Assembly (NCBI GenBank): GCA_022791455.1
Contig: JAAVZC010000008.1
Location: 1 to 64,000 of the forward strand
Length of the DNA: 64,000 nucleotides
Reading direction: 5' to 3'
Source of the DNA: Eggerthellaceae bacterium
GTDB taxonomy: Bacteria > Actinomycetota > Coriobacteriia > Coriobacteriales > Eggerthellaceae
Shown: piece after piece, positions 35,457-44,329 of the stretch
Layout of the letters: every line of letters starts with the position of its first letter
Position numbering within the stretch: the first letter of the stretch is position 1
Position numbers and translations under genes: made by a program
Notes under the pieces: model-generated
Told to the model about the DNA's origin: nothing
Seen by the model: the letters and a program-made list of their open reading frames with translations, nothing else
The model's database searches: none

Positions 35457-36827
35457 ATGAAAGTCAACATGCGCAAGACGGGCGACAACATCCTCCGTCT
35501 GGAATGCGTTGCGAGCGAGAAGGAAGTCGCCCATGTGCTGGACATGGCCGGTTGGGCATTCGCCCAGGCCAACGGCGTGCAGCCCCAGCCGGGCAAGACG
35601 GTGGGCCAGTGCGCTCAAGAGCAGCTGGGCATCAAGAACCTGGACTCTCTGGTAGAGAAGGACGCCGTGGAACTGCTGCCCCCCTTCGCGCTGGATGAGA
35701 AAGAGATCATCCCCGCGTGGCCGCCGAAGCCCATCATCGACGGCGCCCTCAAGCGCGGCGACAGCTTCCGCTTCGTCATCAACGTCACTACCAAGCCGGA
35801 GTACGAGATCAGCTCCTACGATCCCATCACCATCGACGTGCCCCCCTTCCACTTCGACAGCTCGCTGGTGGACCAGCAGCTGGCGCAGATGTCGCAGGGC
35901 TTCCCGCAGTTCGAGACCGCCGACCCCAAGCCGCTGGAGCTGGGCGATAACTGCCTCATTGCCCTGAAGTGCTTCGAGGACGGCGAAGAGCTGAAGAACC
36001 TCACCACCGAGAGCCGCTCCTACAAGCTGGGCGTGGGCTACATGCCCGCCGGCTTCGACGAGGGTCTGCTGGGAATGCAGCCGGGCGATTCCAAGGAGTT
36101 CACCTTCAAGGCCCCCAGCCTTGACGCCGAGGGCAACGAGACCGAAAGCGACATTCAGGCTCAGGTGACCGTGAAGGAAATCCAGCGTCAGGTTCCCTCC
36201 GAGCCCACCGACGAATGGGTGGCGATGAACTTCCCCATGTACTCTTCGCTGCAGGCGCTCAAAGACGACATGACGCTGTCCATGAGCATGCAAGCGCGCC
36301 GCGAGTACGACCAGCAGGTAGAGGGCATGGCCATCGCCGAGGCCGCCAAGCGCTTCAACGGGAAGATCTCCGACGAGATGTACGAGCACACCCGTGAAGC
36401 GGTCATCCAGAACCTGCAGCAGGAAGTGACGCAGCAGGGCATGAGCTGGGAGCAGTTCCTGCAGCAGAACGGCGGCGAGCAGCAGCTGGGCATGATGCTG
36501 ATGCTGCAGACCCGCGAAATGCTGGTGCAGGGCTTCACGCTGGACGCCATTTACCGTCACGAGAAGCTGAAGATTGGTGAGAACGACCTGCTGAAGGCGT
36601 GCAACACCATGAACCCCAACCAGGATCCGCGCCAGACGCTGGCCACCTTCAAGGAGATGGGCCGCATGTTCGCCCTGCGCGAGACCGCCCAGCGCATGAA
36701 AGCGGCGCAGTGGCTGGTGCAGACCGGCACCATCAACCAGCTGGGTGACTCCACCGCCGCCGTTGTTTCTCCCACGGCCCAGGAGATGGCTGAGGCGCTG
36801 AAGAATTCCGATATCGCCATTCCGTAA
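35457..36827 (+). CDS. tig: Trigger-factor-like chaperone / peptidyl-prolyl isomerase
   Basis: A 456-residue protein with the three-part trigger factor layout. The N-terminal domain covers about 1-125. The FKBP-like domain covers about 155-245 (LGDNCLIALKCFEDGEE ... FDEGLLGMQPGDSKEFTFKAP), and the alpha-helical C-terminal arms about 250-430. The ribosome-docking signature GFRxGK is not intact; VQPQPGK at residues 41-47 occupies its place. GAGGAG precedes the ATG. No clpP or clpX follows, although that is the usual neighbourhood, so this may be a second, specialised copy. Confidence 0.8.
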   Translation: MKVNMRKTGDNILRLECVASEKEVAHVLDMAGWAFAQANGVQPQPGKTVGQCAQEQLGIKNLDSLVEKDAVELLPPFALDEKEIIPAWPPKPIIDGALKRGDSFRFVINVTTKPEYEISSYDPITIDVPPFHFDSSLVDQQLAQMSQGFPQFETADPKPLELGDNCLIALKCFEDGEELKNLTTESRSYKLGVGYMPAGFDEGLLGMQPGDSKEFTFKAPSLDAEGNETESDIQAQVTVKEIQRQVPSEPTDEWVAMNFPMYSSLQALKDDMTLSMSMQARREYDQQVEGMAIAEAAKRFNGKISDEMYEHTREAVIQNLQQEVTQQGMSWEQFLQQNGGEQQLGMMLMLQTREMLVQGFTLDAIYRHEKLKIGENDLLKACNTMNPNQDPRQTLATFKEMGRMFALRETAQRMKAAQWLVQTGTINQLGDSTAAVVSPTAQEMAEALKNSDIAIP

Positions 36828-36855
36828 GCTTCGCCTGACGACGCTTGTGTTTCGA

Positions 36856-36890
36856 GGGCTGCCGGGCGCGCGTCTGGCAGCCCTTGTCCG
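36856..36890 (+). terminator. Probable terminator after the trigger-factor-like gene
   Basis: A perfect 8-bp stem GGGCTGCC / GGCAGCCC (36856-36863 and 36876-36883) is followed by a weak T tract (TTGTCCGTT). Confidence 0.6.
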
Positions 36891-36918
36891 TTAAACGCCG
36901 AGAAGAATCGAGACCCCC

Positions 36919-37917
36919 ATGCTGGGAAAGACCCTGCTCATAGCCAACCCTGCCGCCCAAAACGGCGAAGGCGCCCAAGCGGCCCGCACGGTAGTGGGGC
37001 TGCTGAAGGAGCGGCTGGGGGAGGACAGCCTGGAGGTGAGCACCACCCTCTACCCCTATCACGCGGCGGAAATTGCCGCCGGCGCGCGCGGGTTCAAGGC
37101 AGTGGTGGCGCTGGGCGGCGACGGCATCATCCACGAGACCGCTAACGGCCTTATGAAGATTGCCGCCGAGGAGCGCCCAGCCATGGGCATCGTGCCTGTA
37201 GGCTCCGGCAACGACTTCGCCCAGACCCTGCGGATGTCCACCAAGCTCGACAAAGCCGTGGACCAGCTCATGGGCGCCGAGCCCGTGCCTATGGACCTTG
37301 GCCTGGTGAACGGCCGATTCTTCGTGGAAACCCTGTCGTTCGGGCTGGACGCCGCCATTGCGCTCGACACCATGGAGCGCCGCAAGCGCACCGGCCGCAC
37401 CGGCACCATGCTCTATCTGTCCTCTGCCCTCGACCAGCTGATCAACCACATGCAGGTGCGCCATGTGGCCATCTCGCTCGACGGCGGCCCGTTCCTCGAG
37501 GGCGAATCGTATTTGCTGGCGGTGCAGAACGGCCTCTCCTACGGCGGCGGCTTCAACATCTGCCCCCACGCCTCCATCGTCGACGGGCAATTCGACATCT
37601 GCATCGCCCGCCCGCCCCTGTCGCGCCCGAAGGCCACCTATATCCTGCTTCGCGCGAAGAACGGCCACCATCTGAACTTCCCGAACCTGGAGTTCTATCG
37701 GGCGAAAGAAGTGGTGGTGAAGTTTTCCCAGGTGCCGCCCACGCAGGTGGACGGCGAAAAACTGGAAGACACCACCTACCGCATCTCGATGGTGCCGAAA
37801 GCGCTGCGCATCCTGGCGCCGAAAGGCTGGCAGCAAAACAGCGCCTTCAACCCCGACCCCGCCCCATACCCCGTGCACGAACAGCCCCAAGGAAAGTACG
37901 TAGATGTCCCGGCATAA
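36919..37917 (+). CDS. Diacylglycerol kinase family lipid kinase (YegS/DgkB type)
   Basis: A 332-residue cytoplasmic kinase. The N-terminal nucleotide-binding fold has IANPAAQNGEG (about residues 8-18), the catalytic-domain signature ALGGDGIIHE (about 64-73) and VGSGNDFAQTL (about 94-104). The C-terminal beta-sandwich domain (YLLAVQNGLSYGGGFNICP and DGQFDICI) is complete. It probably phosphorylates diacylglycerol or a related lipid and returns it to phospholipid synthesis. The start is ATG 36919. Its last 14 bases overlap the next gene, whose ribosome binding site lies within it. Confidence 0.88.
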   Translation: MLGKTLLIANPAAQNGEGAQAARTVVGLLKERLGEDSLEVSTTLYPYHAAEIAAGARGFKAVVALGGDGIIHETANGLMKIAAEERPAMGIVPVGSGNDFAQTLRMSTKLDKAVDQLMGAEPVPMDLGLVNGRFFVETLSFGLDAAIALDTMERRKRTGRTGTMLYLSSALDQLINHMQVRHVAISLDGGPFLEGESYLLAVQNGLSYGGGFNICPHASIVDGQFDICIARPPLSRPKATYILLRAKNGHHLNFPNLEFYRAKEVVVKFSQVPPTQVDGEKLEDTTYRISMVPKALRILAPKGWQQNSAFNPDPAPYPVHEQPQGKYVDVPA

Positions 37918-40132
37918 GAGCGTTTCCCAAGGGTCTTCTGGCGCTGTCGCTCACCGCGGTGGGAGGGGTGGAGGAGATGCTCAGTCGCTCAGACAGTCCT
38001 GCTTTGGCGAAAGTGCCACTGGCACTTTCGCGTCGTGCGGAACTCGCTTTGTGAGCACCCCCTCCACCCCTCTATCAGTTGACTCGGTTGGCGTGTCGGA
38101 ATCTGATTTCCTGCCCATGACGCGGGAGGCGGCGTTGGCGCGGGGGTGGGAGCAGGTGGATTTCGTCTACGTGACCGGCGACGCCTACGTGGATCACTCC
38201 TCCTTCGGCACCGCCATCATCGCGCGGCTGCTGGAGTCGAAGGGCTTTTCTGTGGGCATCATCGCCCAGCCGGACTGGAAGGACCCCGCCAGCGTGACCG
38301 AGTTCGGCGCGCCGCGGCTGGGCTTTCTGGTGTCGGCCGGCAACATGGACTCCATGGTGAACCACTACACGGTGGCGAAAAAGCGCCGCCACCAGGATGC
38401 CTACACCCCGGGCGGCAAGCCCTTCGCGCGACCGGACCACGCGGTGGTGGCCTACAGCCAGCTCATCCGCCGCAGCTACAAGGACGCCCCCATCATCTTG
38501 GGCGGTGTGGAGGCGTCGCTGCGCCGGCTGGCCCACTACGACTACTGGTCGGACAAGCTGAAGCGCTCGGTGCTGCTGGATTCCGGCGCCGACCTTATCT
38601 CCTACGGCATGGGGGAACACTCCATCGTCGAGATTGCCGAGGCGCTGCAAAGTGGTCTTTCCATTCGTGATCTCACCTTCATCCCCGGTACGGTGTTTCG
38701 CGCGAAATCGACGGAGAACCTGGTGGACTTCGAGATGCTGCCCAGCTGGGACGAGGTGCGCTCCTCCAAGCGCGCCTTCGCGGAAAGCTTCGCCATCCAG
38801 TACGCCAACTCCGACCCCTTCACGGGCAAGACGCTGGTGGAGGACTACGGCCGCGAGGGGCTGGTGGTGCAGCTGCCGCCGGCGATGCCGCTTTCCACGG
38901 CGGAGATGGACGCCGTCTACCGGCTGCCCTTCACCGGCACGTGGCACCCCGCCTACGACAAGGACGGGGGAGTGCCGGCGCTTGCGGAAGTGAAGTTCTC
39001 GCTCACTTCCAACCGCGGCTGCTTCGGCGAATGCGCCTTCTGCGCGCTGACGTTCCACCAAGGGCGCATCGTGCAGTCCCGCAGCCACGAGTCGCTGCTG
39101 GCCGAGGCCGAGGCCATGACGGCCGATCCTGCGTTCAAGGGGTATATAAATGATGTGGGCGGCCCCACGGCGAACTTCCGCCAGCCCGCCTGTGCCAAGC
39201 AAATGAAGGCGGGCGCCTGCACGAACAAGCGCTGCCTTTCCCCCGTGCCCTGCAAGGCCATGAAGCCCACCCACAAGGATTACGTGAAGCTGCTGCGGAA
39301 GCTGCGGGCGCTGCCCGGCGTGAAGAAGGTGTTCGTGCGCAGCGGCATCCGCTTCGACTACGTGATGGAAGACCCGAACGGCGAAGAATTCCTGCACGAG
39401 CTGGTGAACCACCACGTGTCCGGCCAGCTGCGGGTGGCGCCGGAGCACGTGGCGCCGGCGGTGCTTGAGGCCATGGGCAAGCCGCCGCGAGCGGTGTACG
39501 ACCGCTTCTGCGAAGCGTTCCAGCGGGAAACGGAAGCGGCTGGCAAGAAGCAGTACGTGGTGCCCTACCTGATGAGCTCGCATCCGGGCTCCACGCTGAA
39601 AGAGGCGGTGGAGCTGGCGGAATACGTGCGCGACATGGGCTTCAACCCCGAACAGGTGCAGGATTTCTACCCCACGCCCTCCACGGTGGCCACTTGCATG
39701 TACTACACCGGGCTGGACCCGCTCACTTTGGAGCCCATCTACGTGCCGAAGACCCCGCACGAGAAAGCGCTGCAGCGGGCGCTCATCCAATACCGCAACC
39801 CCGCCAACTACGACCTGGTGCGCGAGGCCCTCACGAAAGCCGGCCGCACCGACCTCATCGGCTGGGACGAAAAATCCCTCATCCGCCCCAAACGCCCTTC
39901 TGGCCTTCGGCCCGCACGGGATTTCTCCACTCCGGGGCAAAGCCCCTCCGGTCGAAATGACGAGAAGGGGGAGAAGCCCGCTACCTCGCAGCACCCCAAG
40001 CGCAGCGGCAAGCCTGCCGTCCCACGGCATCCCGACCAAAGTGCGAAGCCCCGCGGCCCGAAGGGCACAAAGCCCGCCAACCGCCAAGGCCGCCCGCCCA
40101 AAGCCAACGGCCACAAGGGCGGTATTCGCTAA
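37904..40132 (+). CDS. YgiQ-family radical SAM protein with repeat-derived N-terminus and C-terminal insert
   Basis: A 742-residue protein. The conserved family sequence starts near residue 68 (FLPMTREAALARGWEQVDFVYVTGDAYVDH, cited as FLPMTREAALARGW). The radical SAM cysteines are in NRGCFGECAFCAL (about 368-380). ATG 37904 has an excellent AAGGAAAG at 37889-37896 and overlaps the upstream kinase gene, so I accept it. Residues about 20-57 then translate a family C repeat. GTG 38093 would give a normal family N-terminus but lacks a clear ribosome binding site. Near the C-terminus, about 16 codons (39918-39964) are half of a family B element. The tail is Lys/Pro-rich. The reaction catalysed is not known. 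Confidence 0.85.
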   Translation: MSRHKSVSQGSSGAVAHRGGRGGGDAQSLRQSCFGESATGTFASCGTRFVSTPSTPLSVDSVGVSESDFLPMTREAALARGWEQVDFVYVTGDAYVDHSSFGTAIIARLLESKGFSVGIIAQPDWKDPASVTEFGAPRLGFLVSAGNMDSMVNHYTVAKKRRHQDAYTPGGKPFARPDHAVVAYSQLIRRSYKDAPIILGGVEASLRRLAHYDYWSDKLKRSVLLDSGADLISYGMGEHSIVEIAEALQSGLSIRDLTFIPGTVFRAKSTENLVDFEMLPSWDEVRSSKRAFAESFAIQYANSDPFTGKTLVEDYGREGLVVQLPPAMPLSTAEMDAVYRLPFTGTWHPAYDKDGGVPALAEVKFSLTSNRGCFGECAFCALTFHQGRIVQSRSHESLLAEAEAMTADPAFKGYINDVGGPTANFRQPACAKQMKAGACTNKRCLSPVPCKAMKPTHKDYVKLLRKLRALPGVKKVFVRSGIRFDYVMEDPNGEEFLHELVNHHVSGQLRVAPEHVAPAVLEAMGKPPRAVYDRFCEAFQRETEAAGKKQYVVPYLMSSHPGSTLKEAVELAEYVRDMGFNPEQVQDFYPTPSTVATCMYYTGLDPLTLEPIYVPKTPHEKALQRALIQYRNPANYDLVREALTKAGRTDLIGWDEKSLIRPKRPSGLRPARDFSTPGQSPSGRNDEKGEKPATSQHPKRSGKPAVPRHPDQSAKPRGPKGTKPANRQGRPPKANGHKGGIR
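37964..38072. repeat. Family C palindromic element inside the YgiQ reading frame
   Basis: GC-rich arms AGGGGTGGAGG and CCTCCACCCCT flank the core CTCAGTCGCTCAGACAGTCCT ... TGCGGAACTCGCTTTGTGAG (shared blocks CAGTCGCTCAGACAGTCCT and TGCGGAACTCGCTT). The same core, with different arms, recurs at 55995-56078. Inside the core is a second small inverted repeat, GAAAGTGCC / GGCACTTTC. Confidence 0.75.
39918..39964. repeat. Family B half-element inside the 3' end of the YgiQ gene
   Basis: The right arm of a family B element (TTTCTCCACTCC, small hairpin GGGGCAAAGCCCC, then CCGGTCGAAATGACGA) is read in frame within the Lys/Pro-rich tail. One base differs from the usual GAGATGACGA end. Confidence 0.75.
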
Positions 40133-40446
40133 AGCGGCCCATTGTGTCGGCTTTGTGACATTCGCCGAAAAGCGAAAATACTTCTTGCGGCGCATTCCCC
40201 GGCTACATATACTATCCATTTGCGTCTGTGTGCCCTATGGACACACCCGGACGCGTGGACAGACGGCGTCGCGGTGTTAAGCCTCCATTTTCACCGATCG
40301 GCAATCGCCTGGCCACTAAGTAGGGGATCTTCCGGTGTGCGGAGAGGCGCGCGAACGGGAGTTCCGAAGGAAAGGCCCATCGGCGGGCTAGGCTGCCGTT
40401 ACCAGCCGAAACGCGCCGTGTGGTCGAAGACAGAAAGGTTGTTACT
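40133..40446. other. Intergenic region carrying the promoter and leader of the downstream ribosomal cluster
   Basis: This 314-bp region contains a good promoter (40185-40213), then about 225 nt of leader before rplB. The leader has a small stem GTGTG ... CACAC (about 40228-40247) and GC-rich sequence with no recognised riboswitch. It could house an autoregulatory site for a ribosomal protein; this is inference. Confidence 0.5.
40185..40213 (+). promoter_or_regulatory. Promoter of the rplB-adk cluster
   Basis: TTGCGG at 40185-40190 and TATACT at 40208-40213 are separated by 17 bases. The same hexamer pair occurs at 59208-59235 before the FAD oxidoreductase. It explains how the downstream half of the split S10 cluster is expressed without rpsJ transcription. 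Confidence 0.75.
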
Positions 40447-41277
40447 GTGGGAATCAAACAGTACAAGCCGACGAGCCCCGGACGTCGTTTCCAGACGGTC
40501 TCGGATTTCTCCGAGATCACCACTTCGACTCCGGAGAAGTCTCTGCTGGCACCGAAGCCGAAGAAGGCGGGCCGCAACAACAACGGCCGTGTCACCACCC
40601 GTCACCAGGGCGGCGGCAACAAGCAGCGCTACCGCATCATCGACTTCAAGCGGAACAAGGACGGCGTTCCCGCCAAGGTTGCTACCATCGAGTACGACCC
40701 GAACCGTTCCGCCCGTATCGCTCTGCTGCACTATGTTGACGGCGAGAAGCGCTACATCATCCACCCGAAGGGCCTGAAGGTGGGCGACATCGTCGTTTCC
40801 GGCCCGGACGCGGACATCAAGCCCGGCAACACCCTGCCGCTGGCCAACATCCCCGTCGGCACCCTGGTGCACAATGTGGAGCTGCAGCCGGGCAAGGGCG
40901 CCGCTATCGCCCGTTCCGCCGGTACCTCCATCCAGCTCATGGGTAAGGAAGGCAACTACGCCATCCTGCGCATGCCCTCTTCCGAGATGCGTCGCGTGCT
41001 CATCACCTGCCGCGCCACCATCGGCGAAGTTGGCAACGCCGAGCACTCCAACATCAAGATCGGCAAGGCTGGCCGCAATCGTTGGAAGGGCATCCGCCCC
41101 TCCGTCCGCGGTACCGTCATGAACCCTGTGGATCACCCCCACGGCGGCGGCGAGGGCAAGAACAAGTCCGCTGGTCGTCACCCGGTTACCCCCTGGGGCG
41201 TTCCCACCAAGGGCCATCGTACCCGCAACCCGAAGAAGGCCTCTAGCCGCCTGATCATCCGTCGCCGCAAGAAGTAG
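40447..41277 (+). CDS. rplB: 50S ribosomal protein L2
   Basis: L2 is a core 23S rRNA binder needed for subunit association and peptidyl transfer. The protein has 276 residues with the C-terminal signature [18 protein letters not shown] containing the conserved histidine. GTG 40447 ([14 protein letters not shown]) follows AGAAAGG at 40432-40438. It is normally preceded immediately by rplW; here rplW is some 36 kb upstream. Confidence 0.97.
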   Translation: MGIKQYKPTSPGRRFQTVSDFSEITTSTPEKSLLAPKPKKAGRNNNGRVTTRHQGGGNKQRYRIIDFKRNKDGVPAKVATIEYDPNRSARIALLHYVDGEKRYIIHPKGLKVGDIVVSGPDADIKPGNTLPLANIPVGTLVHNVELQPGKGAAIARSAGTSIQLMGKEGNYAILRMPSSEMRRVLITCRATIGEVGNAEHSNIKIGKAGRNRWKGIRPSVRGTVMNPVDHPHGGGEGKNKSAGRHPVTPWGVPTKGHRTRNPKKASSRLIIRRRKK

Positions 41278-41300
41278 CGGATAAGACTTAAGGAGTAAAT

Positions 41301-41573
41301 GTGAGCAGAAGTTTGAAAAAGGGTCCTTACGTCGAACCCCGCCTGCTTGCCCGCATCGAGGCGATGAATGCGGCCGGCGAAAAGAACGTTATCAAGACCT
41401 GGTCTCGCGCCAGCACCATCTTCCCGGACATGGTGGGCCACACCATCGCCGTGCATGATGGCCGCAAGCACGTGCCGGTTTACGTCACCGAATCCATGGT
41501 CGGCCACAAGCTGGGCGAGTTCGCCCCCACGCGTACCTTCAAGGGTCACGCGGCCGATAAGAAGAAGCGATAG
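41301..41573 (+). CDS. rpsS: 30S ribosomal protein S19
   Basis: S19 forms part of the 30S head and contacts L5 in bridge B1. The 90 residues begin [16 protein letters not shown] and include the typical [11 protein letters not shown]-like stretch [23 protein letters not shown] (cited as [11 protein letters not shown]). GTG 41301 follows AAGGAG. Confidence 0.96.
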   Translation: MSRSLKKGPYVEPRLLARIEAMNAAGEKNVIKTWSRASTIFPDMVGHTIAVHDGRKHVPVYVTESMVGHKLGEFAPTRTFKGHAADKKKR

Positions 41574-41584
41574 GAGAGGGAATC

Positions 41585-41926
41585 ATGGAAGTAAGAGCAG
41601 TTTCGCGCTTCGTCCGCGTTAGCCCTCGCAAGGCGCGCATCGTCGTGGACCTCATCCGCGGCAAGTCCGTCGCCCAGGCTCAGGAGATCCTGGCCTTCAC
41701 CAACCGCGGCATCGCGGAAACCGTGGAGAAGACCCTGAACTCCGCCGTGGCCAACGCCGAGCACAACAACCAGCTGAACCCCTCCACCTTGTTCGTGAAG
41801 GCGGCCTATGTGGACGAAGGCCCCACCCTGAAGCGCATTCGTCCCCGTGCCAAGGGCTCTGCGTCTCGCATTCGCAAGCGCACCAGCCACATCACCATCG
41901 TCGTCGCACCGCGAGAGGAGGCCTAA
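41585..41926 (+). CDS. rplV: 50S ribosomal protein L22
   Basis: L22 lines the exit tunnel opposite L4. The 113-residue protein has the start [20 protein letters not shown]-like ([19 protein letters not shown]) and the beta-hairpin loop [20 protein letters not shown] that forms the tunnel constriction. GAGAGGG precedes the ATG. Confidence 0.96.
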   Translation: MEVRAVSRFVRVSPRKARIVVDLIRGKSVAQAQEILAFTNRGIAETVEKTLNSAVANAEHNNQLNPSTLFVKAAYVDEGPTLKRIRPRAKGSASRIRKRTSHITIVVAPREEA

Positions 41927-41930
41927 GTTC

Positions 41931-42647
41931 ATGGGTCAGAAAGTTAGCCCTACTGGGTTCCGTCTCGGTATCACCGAGGATTGGCGCAGCCGCTGGTACG
42001 CCGGCAAAGACTACGCCAGCACCCTTGAGAACGACCTTGCCATCCGCAAGTTCCTGAACAAGTACCTGGCTCGCGCCGCCGTCTCCCGCATCGACATCGA
42101 GCGCGCCGGCGACAAGATCAAGGTCTCCATCACCACCGCCCGTCCCGGCGTGGTGATCGGCAAGAAGGGCGCCGAGATCGACGTCCTGCGCAAGAAGCTG
42201 GACAAGATTGCCAACGGCCCCGTGAACATCGAGGTCATCGAGGTGAAGCGCCCCGAGCTGGACGCCAACCTCATCGCCCAGTCCGTGGCCGAGCAGCTGG
42301 AAGGCCGTGTGGCTTTCCGTCGCGCCATGCGCAAGGCGGTCCAGGCTGCCATCAAGTCCGGTGCCAAGGGCATCCGTATCCAGTGTTCCGGCCGTCTGGG
42401 CGGCGCTGAGATGAGCCGCCGCGAGTGGTACCGCGAAGGCCGCGTGCCGCTGCACACCCTGCGCGCCAAGATCGACTACGGCTTCGCCATCGCCACCACC
42501 ACCTACGGTGCCATCGGCATCCAGGTGTGGGTGTACCACGGAGACGTGCTGCCGGGCCAGAAGGCTCCCCAGCCGGCTCTGGAAGGCTCCAGCCGTCCCA
42601 ACAACCGCAACCGTCGCAACGATCGTCGTGAAAGGGGGCAGAAGTAA
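41931..42647 (+). CDS. rpsC: 30S ribosomal protein S3
   Basis: S3 guards mRNA entry on the 30S subunit. The 238 residues begin [14 protein letters not shown] and contain the KH-domain loop VIGKKGAEI (about 67-75) and the basic tail [18 protein letters not shown] 41931 follows GAGAGGAGG and is four bases after the rplV stop codon. Confidence 0.97.
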   Translation: MGQKVSPTGFRLGITEDWRSRWYAGKDYASTLENDLAIRKFLNKYLARAAVSRIDIERAGDKIKVSITTARPGVVIGKKGAEIDVLRKKLDKIANGPVNIEVIEVKRPELDANLIAQSVAEQLEGRVAFRRAMRKAVQAAIKSGAKGIRIQCSGRLGGAEMSRREWYREGRVPLHTLRAKIDYGFAIATTTYGAIGIQVWVYHGDVLPGQKAPQPALEGSSRPNNRNRRNDRRERGQK

Positions 42648-43070
42648 ATGCTCGTACCTAAGCGCGTCAAGCACCGCAAGGTGCAGCGTGGCTCTATGAA
42701 GGGCAACGCTAAGGGCGGTACCCGTCTGAACCACGGCTCCTACGGCATTCAGGCCCTGGAACCCCACTGGATCACCAACCGCCAGATTGAGGCTGCCCGT
42801 ATCGCCATGACCCGTCACATGAAGCGTGGCGGCAAGGTGTGGATCACCATCTTCCCGGACAAGCCCATCACCTCTAAGCCGGCCGAAACCCGCATGGGTT
42901 CCGGTAAGGGCAACCCCGAAGGCTGGGTGGCTGTCGTCAAGCCCGGCCGCATCATGTTCGAAATCGACGGTGTTGATGACGAAGTGGCCCGCGAGGCTCT
43001 GCGTCTGGCTATCAACAAACTGCCCATCAAGTGCAGGATCGTCACTCGTGAAACGGAAGGGCAGGAGTAA
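42648..43070 (+). CDS. rplP: 50S ribosomal protein L16
   Basis: L16 organises the A-site tRNA region of the 50S subunit. The 140-residue protein has [15 protein letters not shown] at the start and the loop [18 protein letters not shown]. Its ATG directly abuts the rpsC stop codon. Confidence 0.96.
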   Translation: MLVPKRVKHRKVQRGSMKGNAKGGTRLNHGSYGIQALEPHWITNRQIEAARIAMTRHMKRGGKVWITIFPDKPITSKPAETRMGSGKGNPEGWVAVVKPGRIMFEIDGVDDEVAREALRLAINKLPIKCRIVTRETEGQE

Positions 43071-43265
43071 ATGAAAGCAGCAGAGATTCGTGAGCTGTCT
43101 GCCGAAGACCTGCAGAACAGCTTGAAGGACGCTCGTGCAGAGCTTTTCAACCTGCGTTTCCAAATGGCCACCAGCCAGCTGGACAACACTGCACGTGTGA
43201 AGCAGGTCAAGAAGGACATCGCGCGCATCCTCACCGAGATGCGTGCTCGTGAACTGAGCGCGTAG
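43071..43265 (+). CDS. rpmC: 50S ribosomal protein L29
   Basis: L29 sits at the tunnel exit beside L23. The 64-residue helical protein has the diagnostic [15 protein letters not shown] and the tail [15 protein letters not shown]. Its ATG abuts the rplP stop codon, with GCAGGAG upstream. Confidence 0.95.
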   Translation: MKAAEIRELSAEDLQNSLKDARAELFNLRFQMATSQLDNTARVKQVKKDIARILTEMRARELSA

Positions 43266-43285
43266 GCCAGGTAAGGAGATTAGAA

Positions 43286-43546
43286 ATGACTGAAGAACGC
43301 AATCTGCGCAAGGTGCGCCAGGGTGTTGTGGTCAGCGACGTCAACGACAAGACCATCGTCGTGGAAGTCAAGGAGCGCAAGCCGCATCCGGTCTACGGCA
43401 AGATGATGACCACCACCAAGAAGTTCCACGCCCATGACGAGAACAACGAAGCCGGTCTCGGCGACACCGTTCAGATCATGGAGACCCGCCCGCTGTCCAA
43501 GCAGAAGCGCTGGCGTCTGGTGAAGATCGTAGAGAAGGCCAAATAG
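43286..43546 (+). CDS. rpsQ: 30S ribosomal protein S17
   Basis: S17 is an OB-fold primary 16S rRNA binder. The 86 residues contain [20 protein letters not shown] and the conserved [29 protein letters not shown] stretch (core [18 protein letters not shown]). AAGGAG precedes the ATG. Confidence 0.96.
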   Translation: MTEERNLRKVRQGVVVSDVNDKTIVVEVKERKPHPVYGKMMTTTKKFHAHDENNEAGLGDTVQIMETRPLSKQKRWRLVKIVEKAK

Positions 43547-43596
43547 CGGGTGTGCGAAAGCACGTCAGCTGTTTCTTAGGAAGATAGGAAAAGCAT

Positions 43597-43965
43597 ATGA
43601 TTCAGATGCAATCCATGCTCGCGGTGGCCGACAACTCCGGCGCTCGCAAGGTGCAGTGCATCAAGGTGCTGGGCGGCTCCAAGCGCCGCTATGCCGGCCT
43701 TGGTGACGTGATCATCTGCAGCGTCAAGGAAGCCATGCCCAACGGCAACGTGAAGAAGGGCGACGTCGTGCGCTGCGTGGTTGTCCGCGTGAAGAAGGAA
43801 GTCCGTCGCGCCGACGGCTCCTACATCCGCTTCGACCAGAACGCCGCGGTGCTCATCAACAACGACGGCTCCCCCCGCGGCACCCGCATCTTCGGGCCCG
43901 TTGCCCGCGAGCTGCGCGACAAGAAGTACATGAAGATCGTGTCTCTGGCACCGGAAACGCTGTAG
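43597..43965 (+). CDS. rplN: 50S ribosomal protein L14
   Basis: L14 forms bridges to the 30S subunit and is contacted by RsfS. The full-length 122-residue protein begins [20 protein letters not shown] and ends with [20 protein letters not shown] 50-base gap separates it from rpsQ. Confidence 0.97.
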   Translation: MIQMQSMLAVADNSGARKVQCIKVLGGSKRRYAGLGDVIICSVKEAMPNGNVKKGDVVRCVVVRVKKEVRRADGSYIRFDQNAAVLINNDGSPRGTRIFGPVARELRDKKYMKIVSLAPETL

Positions 43966-43978
43966 GGGAGGTGCGAAA

Positions 43979-44299
43979 ATGACCAAGATGCATGTGAAGA
44001 AGGGCGACACCGTCAAGGTGATCTCCGGCAAGGACAAGGGCAAGGTGGGCGAGATCAAGCGCTCCATTCCCTCCGAGCGTCGCGTTGTGGTGGAGAAGGT
44101 CAACATGATGAAGAAGGCCATGCGCCCCACCCAGCAGAACCCTCAGGGCGGCATCTCCACCATGGAGGCCCCGCTGGACGCTTCCAACGTCATGCTGGTT
44201 TGCCCCCATTGCAACGAGGCCACCCGCGTGGCCCACAAGCGCAACGAAAAGGGCAAGCTGATCCGTGTCTGCAAGAAGTGCGGCAAAGACATCGATTAA
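43979..44299 (+). CDS. rplX: 50S ribosomal protein L24
   Basis: L24 initiates 50S assembly. The 106-residue protein has the KOW motif [20 protein letters not shown] (about 6-25) and a C-terminal CPHC ... CKKC pair, which is a zinc-ribbon-like addition seen in some L24 proteins. Its stop codon lies within a perfect AT-rich palindrome (44291-44323). Confidence 0.95.
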   Translation: MTKMHVKKGDTVKVISGKDKGKVGEIKRSIPSERRVVVEKVNMMKKAMRPTQQNPQGGISTMEAPLDASNVMLVCPHCNEATRVAHKRNEKGKLIRVCKKCGKDID

Positions 44300-44323
44300 T
44301 AATTTTTTGAATTATTAATCGAT
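44291..44323. repeat. Perfect AT-rich palindrome over the rplX stop codon
   Basis: Arms ATCGATTAATAATT and AATTATTAATCGAT (14 bp each) surround TTTTG. The hairpin includes the last codons and stop of rplX. The T-rich loop is not followed by a T tract, so simple termination is not assured. Confidence 0.8.
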
Positions 44324-44329
44324 CGAGGC

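Noticed and set aside
4146-40446. Integrative element or prophage explanation for the 36-kb interval
   Set aside because: No integrase, transposase, relaxase, phage gene, tRNA or obvious direct repeats at the ends were seen. The interval also includes housekeeping-like genes, so a simple mobile island is not supported.
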